From contig OY755045.1 in the NCBI GenBank assembly GCA_963576565.1, positions 39,018,667-39,082,666 of the forward strand: a stretch of DNA of 64,000 bases, read 5' to 3'. The DNA comes from Aspidapion aeneum. Its lineage: Eukaryota > Arthropoda > Insecta > Coleoptera > Brentidae. Both the position numbers and the translations under genes were made by a program. The notes beneath the pieces were generated by a model. That model had not been told where the DNA came from, did not search any database, and saw only the letters and a program-made list of their open reading frames with translations. Shown here in pieces: positions 52,782-62,127 of the stretch (position 1 is the first letter of the stretch; each line of letters begins with the position of its first letter).

Positions 52782-55700
52782 TGTAACGTGTCATTTTTTC
52801 GTTTAAAGCAGCGTTACATATTTGTTTATTTAGGTAAATAATCAAGGATCTTTGACTCGTCTTTCTGTACACAAAGTAAGGGTATTTTATAGAGCTAGGT
52901 TTGGAGGTTATATAGTGTCTAGGAAATTACCTTAAAAGGAGGCATTCCATCGAATTACTGTGGACACTACGCACATCGCATTATCTGGACATCGTAATTG
53001 GAATTTAAGATCACAGGCTTCGGGAAAATCACATAAAAATTTTGATTGTTTTGTTTTTATCTGTGGAATTTTGTGATTCTCTTGTCGTCATGAAAGTTAA
53101 ACAGCTGTTATGCTGGGGAATGGCGGCGTTGCCGCATCACAAACGGATTCAGTAACAGGAAGGAAACATTTAGATGAACATTTCATTCCCTTACGTTTAT
53201 TTTCGAGGATATTGGGACAATCCGAACCTCATAGCTAGTTGTGACAGCACGAAAACATATTTAGGTCCACGGTTTGACCAGTAACAACCGAGGCTCCGAC
53301 CACTTTGATATCTTTATTAATTTGATAGGGAGAGGATGGAATAAATACGAGTCGTGCACTTTTGTAAATGGGAGATAAACGAGGGATAAAAACCAAGACT
53401 AAAAGAATAAACGAAATGGTGTGAGTTAACATCTGAACACTCTTGTGCCGAGCTTCTTAGCAGTAGTTCAGTGTGTATTTTTAGGTTCAGGTTCAGAAAC
53501 AACTTTATTAATGTAGAAATGTTTTACAAAAATGGCGTCAAACCATATGAATCTTAGAGAAAACATTTATAAAGAGCAAAGGAAACTTTTGACGAAAACT
53601 GTAATTAAAATACAACTAAATTCTACACTTAGTATAGCTTTACTCATATGGGAATTGGTTGAATGTTCAAATATTCCTGGGGTTGATACATGCTCGAATC
53701 TCCAGTGATTGAATTTACAATTGATGGTTTCAATGCTGAGCTTCTTATAGTCCGTCTGGTTATTTTCCTCTTACTTGATATGTTGGCGGGGGTCCGGTCG
53801 GCAAATGTTCGGTCAAATGTATGGAGGGTGTCTCGACGTCCTTGTTATATAAATTTCAACCGTGGAAATAGATCCGACAACACCTCAATGTACGTTTTAC
53901 CTAATTTTCATGTCCCCTTGGTCGGTGCTGCCCCCTATAGACCTGTATAGAACTATTGCTGTACCTCATTGGTTAGTTTGAAAATCGCGGGTTTTTCTGG
54001 TTGGTTGGTATTGCGTTTTACTGTCCCCACTCCCCACCAAATTGACAAAAACGGTTTCCGGCCACCTCGGTTTTTGTGTTCTGCCTGGTCTCTTTGCTAA
54101 CAAATTTTGGCTGGGTCGACAACAGTTTCTGGGATCGCCATTGTTTTTGTGTAGTGGCACTGCAAAAACTGCAGGTTCTGTCCCAGAGACTGTAAAGAGT
54201 GAGTCCGTCGTGAGGCGTATCTCGTGGACGGCTCATATCCTCTACATAGAGGGATTTAAGTCGGCCTACGCCATTTGCACGGAAAGAGCATTGGTAAGTT
54301 CGATTTTATTTTTTTTCATTTTTTTTTATTTGAGTACTCTTCAAGATAATATTTGCCTCCCAAATTGTAATTATTTTTCGTGGGAAATGTACTTTTTTTT
54401 GACAAAGGACGTGGGGAATTGTTGGCGTTTTTATATTTTTCTTTTAACCACGTGTTGGATAAAAACTATATATTGTTTTTCTCCTTTGTCTACAGCCCTG
54501 TCAATTCCAGCGACGGGACAGTTGGGCTGGACGCTGGTGGGAAGCCGGACGGGCCAGTTATAACCCTGGGAATGGTACGTTAGGATTATTTTAGTTCATC
54601 TGTTTAAATCTACTTTGTTTTATTGAGTCGACATGGGGTCCTCGATGTAAGTTACTGTGTAGGGGAACTTCGTGCAAAATTGACGAATTCCAGGAAACTG
54701 AAACATTTCATTTTCCACAGGGTTCTACGCTCGGGCAAGAATCCCACAACCTTTTTATGCTCGGGCAAGAAACCAACAACATTTTGTCCACGATGTGCTG
54801 CACTAGTACCATGTGCTAGTTAGTCAGCAGGGAAGGCGCGGCAGAACTGGGACCGGTGGAGTAGCAGAAGATGTCTGGTACAACACATCCAGGTTTACAA
54901 AATAAAACACATTTATACACAAAATAATCAAGGACCAAGGTAGGAGCAAGCCTTAACTATAATTTTTTTTCTCATATATAAATTTTTTTAATATAATTTA
55001 GATGTAATCTTTTCATATATAAGTTTTCACAGTATAATTTCAACATTTCTTGTAAACGCAAGATAAGGTATGACGTCATAACCCTGGTTTTGCGGCATAT
55101 TTACTACATCGACTTGTTTTCCTTCATTTCATTTATTTAAGATAATTTTACTGTCAAATTTAAAGTGCCTTGCTATTTTGGCCCTATTTAAAGTGCCTTG
55201 CTATTTTGGCCCTGACTTGTTTGGTATTTTTCTCAAGTTTTACAATCAAAATATACAAGATGAACTAAATTTCTTTGTTATTTGTACAATCCAGTGAGCC
55301 AACTTTGCGGAGACAAAAGAGAGATGAGATTATATTTTGTTTTAGCGGTTTCTTTACACTGTTTTACCTCATGGGGTGGATCTCGGACTGGGTTGCTGTC
55401 TGTCTCATTCTACCCAATGTAGAATGATGACAGCAGATATTTGGTCTGGATCTCCCCTATGACGGAATAATTTCGGAAGTATATATATATTATTTTTAAC
55501 AATCATTCATATAACTGAGTCCTACGCTACTGACTCAGATGTAGGTACACTATGACCTGTTAAAGGAGTCCATCTGCCTGTAAAGTGCTTCTATTTTTGT
55601 CATTTTGATTCATTTGGGAATCTTTTAAATTTTATTTTGTCTATTAGTCAATTTTTTTTTGGTTTTTTTTAATTACACAAATATTCTGGAAGCCTCGGAA

Positions 55701-56039
55701 GTGGGTGGAATTTCATTGTTTGGCTACAACATTTGGGTTGAACTGTATTTTATTTAAGATCTTCTTTGTAAAACATTGGTATTAAATAATGTGGCGCACT
55801 TAAAATTTTCTTATTTCTGAACCCCCCCCCCTTCTCCACTGTATAAAAGTTACCGGGCATATCAATGTTTTACCTAGCTGGAAAATACAGTTCTGCTTCC
55901 AGATATTTGTTTAATTATTCAATGGTGTTGTTGTGTCACAAGTTGGCGAATTGTCACTATCCTAATTACAGTGTCACAAAATGGCGGCAACGTCTTTAAG
56001 CTGCCACAAATGTCACACAACACATTTTAATAGGCCACA
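52782..56039 (+). repeat. Gypsy 3' LTR, 3258 bp
   Basis: TG...CA, offset from the 5' LTR by 13,549 bp. Every landmark (TATA-like box 53846, intron-like segments, AATAAA 54901, 28-bp duplication 55158-55213) recurs unchanged at that offset. It is one base longer at a C-run. Confidence 0.97.
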
Positions 56040-56043
56040 ATTT

Positions 56044-56335
56044 CAAAAATTGGAGTTTAAGTGAAAATATGGCGTGTGTGATATCAAACGAAAGGTAATT
56101 GGAAGAGTAAAGGAGTTTAACAAATAACATTTTAGTTTTTGCTTTTTTTAAGTGTGGGGGTAGATTTTAAAAATTTGAGTTTAAATCAAAACATGGCTTG
56201 TGTGGTATCAAACAAAAGGTAATTTAGTCTGGAGTTTAATAAAATATATTTCAGTTTTTAGTTATATTAGCTCACACGTAAACTATAACTATAGTACTTA
56301 GTGTGAGCTTAGTGGCCTATATATTGGCAGAGTAT
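56044..56335 (+). repeat. (TCTG)n element copy B, right part
   Basis: The sequence resumes within a ~115-bp unit (AAAATTGGAGTTTAAGTGAA, TATGGCGTGTGTGATATCAA), then the last unit, the closing hairpin AGCTCACACGTAAAC...TAGTGTGAGCTTA, and TTGGCAGAGTATTTT, as in copy A. Confidence 0.85.
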
Positions 56336-56378
56336 TTTATATAGCTAAGAAAATGTGTTTAAAAGTAAATGGCAACAA

Positions 56379-56623
56379 TAGGGACTTATTGGAATAAAGT
56401 CATGCAATAATATATGACAGCTAATCTTTCAACATAAGGATTTTGTTTACTATAAGAACCGAAATAAATACTTTCGACTTTAATTATAAAAAATATACGA
56501 ATTAGTTTTGAATTCGACTTTGGTATATCAATTTTAAAAGATCAACTGTCAGCCTGTAATGTAAATATGTCAAAATACTGCAATAGTATTGTCATTGCAT
56601 GGCTTTATTCCAATAAGTCCGTA
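56379..56623. mobile_element. TA-target MITE, third copy (245 bp)
   Basis: The left end TAGGGACTTATTGGAATAAA and the right end read inward TACGGACTTATTGGAATAAA are both flanked by TA. It is the same family as 28399-28920. The interior shares the AAGATCAACTGTCAG and CGACTTTGGTAT words in inverted order. Confidence 0.8.
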
Positions 56624-57129
56624 TAGTTATCCTACAAACCGTACGCTTGATCTTTCTGCACCTGCGCCGGCGTCGCATCAGCTTCTTATTTGGAGGTTGG
56701 ATGAATATGCAAATACAAAAATGTCTAGTAACTTTGAAAAACTGGGGAAGGAGGAGCACAGTGTCAGAAAAATTAAGCTTATTACAAAAACTCAGCCTGC
56801 TACTCATCAATTAATAAATAGACGCGTGTAATGTGGACTAATAGTTTGGTGGTTTAGGCTATGGGCCTCCTAAAGCTTTTTGCCCTCTTCCCCCACCTGC
56901 GGGACTGTCCAGCTACGCCACTGGCCACGCTGTATAACCTTGAACTAACTCCATACGCGACTCCATTAAGTTAAGAGCTTCACATATGGACGGGGAAAAG
57001 TATGGGAACGCAGGAAACCCCTAAAACTTTACGAAGTGGAGTATACGGATCCCGAATGAACGTGAAAACTTTTTATGGCTTTGGTCCACGTTTTGGGAGT
57101 CGTACAAGTATCTCGATAGAAGAACTTTA
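56624..57129. other. Intergenic DNA, one CAGTGGCGTA-type end
   Basis: An 80-codon frame at 56589-56831 overlaps the MITE edge and has no recognisable motif. CAGCTACGCCACTGG near 56912 resembles the right terminus of CAGTGGCGTA-type elements, but no left end was found. Confidence 0.4.
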
Positions 57130-57890
57130 AAACGAAGGATTTAGTAAAAGATAACCAACAAAAAGAAAATTAAAAAAGAACCAAGAAATAAGTTTAGAGA
57201 GTTATAACAGAAATCTGAAATGTCTAAGACCGATGCTAGCTAGATATAAAATAACTAAAACAAAGAATATGAACGGCATAGAAACTAACATTTAAGATGA
57301 AATAAGCAAAGCGGAAATAAAGAGAGCATTAAAGTAAATGAAAAATAACAAATCACCTGAAAAAGACGGAGTAAAGGCAGAAATGTCAAAGTACAGTAAT
57401 AAAGATGTAGTTCATACCCTATCTATTCTCCTTAATAAAATAATAAAAGAAAAAATAATCCCAAACAGCTGGAAAGAATCCATAACCATTATATTACACA
57501 AGAAAGGCGATAAAGCAAACCTAAAAAACTACTTATAACAATAAGCTTTTTACAAAAATATTTTAACAGATAGACTAACAACAAATATTACGGATATCAA
57601 TGAAAAGAACAAGCAGGCTTCAGAAATGATTTCAGTACAGTTAACCAACAATTAAACATGAAAATTCTAATACCCAACCAATACAACATTCCACTATATA
57701 TTGCGTTTATAGAATTTGAAAAAGCTTTTGATAGCATTGAGAACCGGGCAGTAAAAGCATCTGTAATTAATAGCCGAATAGATCACAGATAAACAGACTT
57801 AATAGCCAATATATATAGCGAAACAACTACATCAATCAAAATCCCCGAAGAAGCCAAGCCAATCCTCATAAGAAGAGGTCCCAAGTAACA
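57130..57890 (+). pseudogene. Non-LTR retrotransposon fragment: fingers and palm of reverse transcriptase
   Basis: The plus strand reads MKNNKSPEKDGVKAEM, then NSWKESITIILHKKGDKANL, followed by a stop. A frame-broken stretch comes next, then NIPLYIAFIEFEKAFDS near 57690, then VINSRIDHR and TSIKIPEEAKPILIRRGP near 57880, where similarity ends abruptly. This is the same family as the fragments at 3740-4700 and 31905-32990, and several shared blocks are nearly identical in residues. Stops and frameshifts make it inactive. Confidence 0.85.
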
Positions 57891-59238
57891 CAAATTGCTG
57901 AAAAACAGCTACCAAAACACTTTAACACCAAAACTGAATGTAAAATAGCTATTACAGCTGTATGCCGTTTTACTTCTAAGCAGCTTTTAAAGTGTTGTTG
58001 CTGATTAGGCAATCTTTATTTAGCTCTCAAGGTGTCCATGAGAGCTCCAAAATATAGCACGTTAACATTAAAGTAATTTTGTCTAGAAATAAACAAGAAA
58101 CAATGGCAACTATTGCAAAATAACTATTTCCTGTAATGGACAGAGACTTTACTAAAATGGCTGAAGAAAAACTTGTTATGTTCTACACTACTGTGATATA
58201 ATCGCGCAAAAAGGCGGTTTTCATCGTCAAAATGTTTGCCAGGTTAACTTTTCTGATGAAACAGGTCAAGATGGCTAGTCAAAACGCAAGCGTCTCGAAA
58301 ATTCAGAATAATAAACGTTTTTTTTTCGGTGTTTGTTTTTAGGTTAGAAATTATTTTATTACAATTATCCTCCAAATACCTGATAAATCAATTCTATTAT
58401 TGAATTTAGCACTTTCTAGAATTTATTTAGGCCCGGGATCCCCTGCAAATTAATATTTTTTAGTCCATAAATTTAAAGAAAAATAAATTGGAAAACCATC
58501 ATGGCCGCCTCGGCCGTCTCATTGGTTTCAGCAGTTTACCTCTAGACAAGCTATTTTTTTCATTTCTAGCTAACTTGCCTGCTAACAATTGGCCCAATAG
58601 GTAATACGAAAAAAAAAGAAGAGTCACAGATGTTATCTTTCATCTTGGGCGGTGTCACAACAACAAAATAAACAAATACATTACCTAATCTGTGAACAAA
58701 TATCTCAATTAAAAATTGTGCGAACGTTAGAAGATAAAGTTATTACGTGCCCTACCACAGTACCCCACCAGTGGGAAGCAAAAAACATTGTATTGGCCAC
58801 CGCCATCAGAAACCCTTAAGCTGGGTTTATACAGAAACATAGCATGACATAAGATATCATTACAGAAGGAAACTGTAAGGCTGTTTCTACAAAAAATATA
58901 ATAACATGACAACATACAAGCATGGTCCAAGTTCTTTAAATATGAGGCCCCACACACTCTCAGTAATTGGTAATTGCAAGGGGAGAATTCCCACAGTGCT
59001 TGGTACTGGCAATTGACTCTGGTGCACTCTGCTTGGAATCAGGTGAGTCTAAATAAGCAGACTACTAAAGCCGCTTGACTTGAAGTAAAAAAAACAGAGT
59101 GTCATTCAAACCAATGAGATTAAAAAAATATTTTTTGATCTGATGGATTCAAACATTGTGTCCCTGAATGACATAATTTGTCATTAAGAAACACTATTTT
59201 TGTTTTGAACATTCTGATTTGACTGTTTTTTACTAAAC
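57891..59238. other. Intergenic DNA, nothing recognised
   Basis: A small dyad near 57895-58010 (GCTGAAAAACAGCTACCAAA ... AGCAGCTTTTAAAGTGTTG) was noted. No gene, RNA or known repeat recognised. Confidence 0.4.
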
Positions 59239-59705
59239 ACTGAGGGGTGAACAGCTCTCACAATCGATGTACACATTTCTCACAATCTATTCACAATCTT
59301 TACACAATCCCTCCCAATCACCCACAATCTGTCACAATCTCACCACAATCCCTCACAATCTTTCACAATCTGTACACAATCCCTCACAATCTTAGCAAAA
59401 GATTGAGGATTTTCACAATCAGTGTACACATTTTGGGGTTAGCTGGTCACCCCTCGGTTATTAAGTAGCAGGGCCGGTAATGGTAAATTAAGAGGGCGGC
59501 AAAGGAAACTATAGACATGATGACCTTTTTTTTTGTTTTTTTTTTGGTCACAAGAATTTTGATGGGACGGCCCCCCCAGCCCCTTCAGGCACGCTACGCC
59601 GTCCCCAATCCCCTCACAATCTTGCCACAATCCCTCACAATCTTAGCAAAAGATTGTGGATTTTCACAATCGGTGTACACATTTTGGGTTAGCTGTTCAC
59701 CCCTC
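59239..59705. mobile_element. Element built of CACAATCTN repeats with GAGGGGTGAACAGCT ends
   Basis: The left end GAGGGGTGAACAGCT and right ends AGCTGGTCACCCCTC (59443-59457) and AGCTGTTCACCCCTC (59690-59704) form inverted termini. Between them more than fifteen ~10-14-bp units carry the invariant CACAATC with variable spacers, sometimes in a higher-order pair (CCCTCACAATCTTAGCAAAAGATTG). The right-end block occurs twice around an inserted fragment. No coding. Confidence 0.65.
59462..59612. repeat. Fragment related to the 15609-15797 element, inserted in the CACAATC element
   Basis: GACATGATGACC, a T-run, GGTCACAAG and a C-run (GGCCCCCCC) follow the order seen at 15620-15690. It ends near CACGCTACGCCGTCC. 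The insertion separates two right-end blocks of the CACAATC element. Confidence 0.55.
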
Positions 59706-60270
59706 GCTAAACACACTCTTGACTACTAATGTTCACTTGTCCCAAGTAAGAAAAAATTAAAAAAGCATGGCACATTGATTGCCTTGCTTTTTTAATTTTT
59801 AGTTAAAAAAGTTTTATTTACATTTTTTAATTTTAGAAGCAGTTAAAAGAAATGAAGTACAAAGTCCAGAAAGCAACCCAGAATGGGGCCCATTTGCTCA
59901 GCCCTTGGGAATGTCAGCAAGAAAGCCAAAAAGGGGGTCTGCTTGCAATTGACTCCTACTCATTTTACACAATTTTTTTTTTATAATTAATAAAATTAAA
60001 TTATATAATGTACAGGGAATTAAACATCTTTGCTTTATTACCATGAATGTACGGTAGTGGCGGTTAGCACCCTTAAAGGATCTAACCTGGCACATAGGCA
60101 TGCCTTTCTGGGTATGTTGTGCTGTTTACTTACTGTGTATGACTCGGATAACAATTTAAATTCTATCTAGTAAATAGAAACCAGTAGACCTCAAAATATA
60201 TTTTAGGCCAGAAACTTAGTCATCATGATATACCACATAATGCCATAATTATAGCCTTAGAGCACTGGTG
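59706..60270. other. Intergenic DNA, nothing firmly recognised
   Basis: A small T-rich dyad at about 59755-59825. A segment near 60060-60095 (TTAGCACCCTTAAAGGATCT, AACCTGGCAC) has a B-box-like word on the minus strand but no convincing tRNA or SINE head. Confidence 0.35.
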
Positions 60271-60437
60271 TACCTTTTGATATAATCAACAGGGTACAGA
60301 GAGCCACAATGTGCCTGCACTAGCTGTTAGTTCAAAATAGGCACTCCATATGAACCATACCTTTTGACATAATCAACAGGGTACGGAGAGCCACAATGTG
60401 CCTGCACTAGCTGTTAGTTCAAAATAGGCACTCCATA
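60271..60437. repeat. 87-bp tandem duplication
   Basis: Two copies begin TACCTTTTGAYATAATCAAC at 60271 and 60358 and differ at very few positions, including GTACAGA versus GTACGGA. The near-identity indicates a recent duplication, apparently inside the LINE-like 3' region that follows. Confidence 0.85.
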
Positions 60438-60828
60438 TACCGTGTATGTGGTGATTTCCTTAATAGTCAGGTCGTTCAGAGAATCACCAGATTAACCCAC
60501 CCCCGTGATATCTATATTTTTTTACCTACTGGTCAAAGCTTGTCCGTTACCAGACTACCCATGGGTCAAGGTTTCTTTAGTTAGCTCTTACGACAGGCCT
60601 GGGGGTTACCTTGGTGCTATTATGCATATTCATAATCTAAAAAAATCTAATAAGAAAGGGGCCCCCCTTGCCTCCCCAACTCCCATGAATGTAAAATAAT
60701 AAGTTTGGAATTATTGTTATAGAAATAGCGGTGAATGTATTAACATTTAAATCTATGTTTTTATATTAATGTTTGTAATTTGAAATAGCATGATTGGCTA
60801 ATAAAGATTTATTCAATTCAATTCAATA
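60438..60828 (+). mobile_element. Probable LINE 3' end with (ATTCA)n tail
   Basis: The segment ends AATAAAGATTT followed by three ATTCA units (60811-60825), a tail type common for CR1/L2/Jockey-like LINEs. The preceding 64-codon frame (60505-60699) contains SSYDRPGGYLGAIM but no domain I can name. It could be 3' UTR. Orientation is inferred from the tail. Confidence 0.4.
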
Positions 60829-61900
60829 CACCATTGTATCAAATGTGTATGACAATTTAGATTTTTTGAACATACATTGTATAGACTTAAAAAATTATAT
60901 GGTTTTCTTTTACAAAAATATTTTTTTTTTCTAACATGCCAAAATAAAAGTTTTTTGTACCTCTAAGAAGGATTTTTCAAAATACATTCTTTAAAATAAA
61001 TGGAAATTCTTGAGAAACCATATTTATTACACAATTACCAAAATAGTTTTTTACTCAGTTATGTAATACACCAGAATGTGCCCTTTGTATTTAAAGTCCT
61101 CTAGAAAAAGGGGGAGAGGTGATTGCCTCCCTCCTCTCTGGGATCACCACTGGTAAGGCAGGCCTTAGTAGGAATAGGTAGAGGAAATTTTTGTTATTAA
61201 GGTAACTAGGTAAATAAAAACAAGAAATTTATTTATTTAGTTATTCAACTAATAAACTGGCTTCTTAATGCCCAGGGTGCAGCACCTTAGAGGGCCCAAT
61301 ACAATGGGTTACACAAGTGGGTCCATACCTTTTTGAGAGCCTGGCCTGATTATGTGCTAAGTTAAACCAATTCTACAGTACTTACTAAAAAATTTGTACA
61401 CTTGCTGTCGGCAGCTCACATAGTGCACAATGATGACAAAGTTAGTGCTTAATTATATATCATCTATTAATGCTAAGCAGGCAGAAAAATGGAGGACCAA
61501 TGTACCAAAATCAAGCATTATGTTTGTCCATGGTGCATTATGTTGTTATATACACCAGCCCTTGAGTTACAACAAAAAACAGACAGACTGATGAAAAAAT
61601 TTTGACAGCACTTTGAAGGTTCACTCAGGACTGATAAGTACCAGGCAGGAACCCCTTGTAATGGCTTCATTGTGTGCCCCCTGACAAGGCATCGCACCAG
61701 GGTTTCAAGGAACCAGTCACTGTTTACCCAACTTTAGTTCCCTGTCAAAGATAAAGGGATACTCTAAAAGATGGGCAAATAACTATCTTTTATGGCTGTG
61801 AGTGGACATTTGTTTAAAAAAACACCAAATTGCTTGATTAAACAAAAAACACAACACACAACCAGAGATTAGGTTAGAAAAGAAAACAACAAACAGAAGG
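60829..61900. other. Intergenic DNA, nothing recognised
   Basis: AT-rich sequence without recognisable coding, RNA genes or repeats. Confidence 0.4.
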
Positions 61901-61904
61901 CACG

Positions 61905-62127
61905 GTCCGTAAAGAAACCGGTTGCGTAACTCGGTGTTTAGGCGGCCGGGCCGTGACGTCAGGGCTACGTCACAGTTTTGCGAGAAATCAGCAGTCAAAC
62001 GCTGTTTATATCGAAATTTCGTCTTTTGCGAGGAAATTTTGTACATTTTGGGTCTTTTCGTCGTGTGTTTAAATACCTATTACGTTGTTACTATAAATAT
62101 ATTAAAAACTAACTAAAAGAACTGGTG
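61905..62127 (+). promoter_or_regulatory. Possible host promoter/first exon with CRE-like site
   Basis: A GC-richer island in AT-rich DNA (GGCGGCCGGGCCG) contains the perfect CRE palindrome TGACGTCA at 61953-61960 and a second half site ACGTCAC. Downstream, AAAAGAACTGGTGAGT ends in a splice-donor-like GTGAGT at 62125. No coding frame is recognisable. An R1-type repeat can also carry TGACGTCA, but its other blocks are absent here. The evidence is weak, and this could be an unrecognised repeat. Confidence 0.25.

Larger units (their letters stand above)
39229..56043 (+). mobile_element. Giant Ty3/Gypsy LTR retrotransposon (element proper 39233-56039)
   Basis: A 16,807-bp element is bounded by LTRs of 3257 and 3258 bp and by ATTT on each side (39229-39232 and 56040-56043). 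The flanks join into one tandem unit of the (TCTG)n repeat, which confirms the boundaries independently. The order is 5' LTR, primer-binding site, ~5.3-kb leader, gag, -1 frameshift, pol, purine tract, 3' LTR. There is no env-like frame between pol and the 3' LTR. Long LTRs plus a tRNA-Lys primer site recall the Osvaldo/Ulysses-type insect Gypsy lineages. That placement is inference from features, not a tree. One nonsense codon in pol suggests this copy alone is not fully autonomous. Confidence 0.96.

Noticed and set aside
52743..56039. An env gene in the Gypsy element
   Set aside because: Only 39 bp separate the end of the pol frame from the 3' LTR, and no frame in the LTR has signal peptide, furin site and transmembrane order.
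59239..59705. CACAATC array as a CRISPR
   Set aside because: Repeats are about 7 bp with spacers of a few bases in an insect-type genome. There are no cas genes and the ends are inverted repeats.
60040..60115. A tRNA gene or SINE head on the minus strand
   Set aside because: A B-box-like AGGTTAGATCC is present, but there is no matching A box at tRNA spacing and no cloverleaf.
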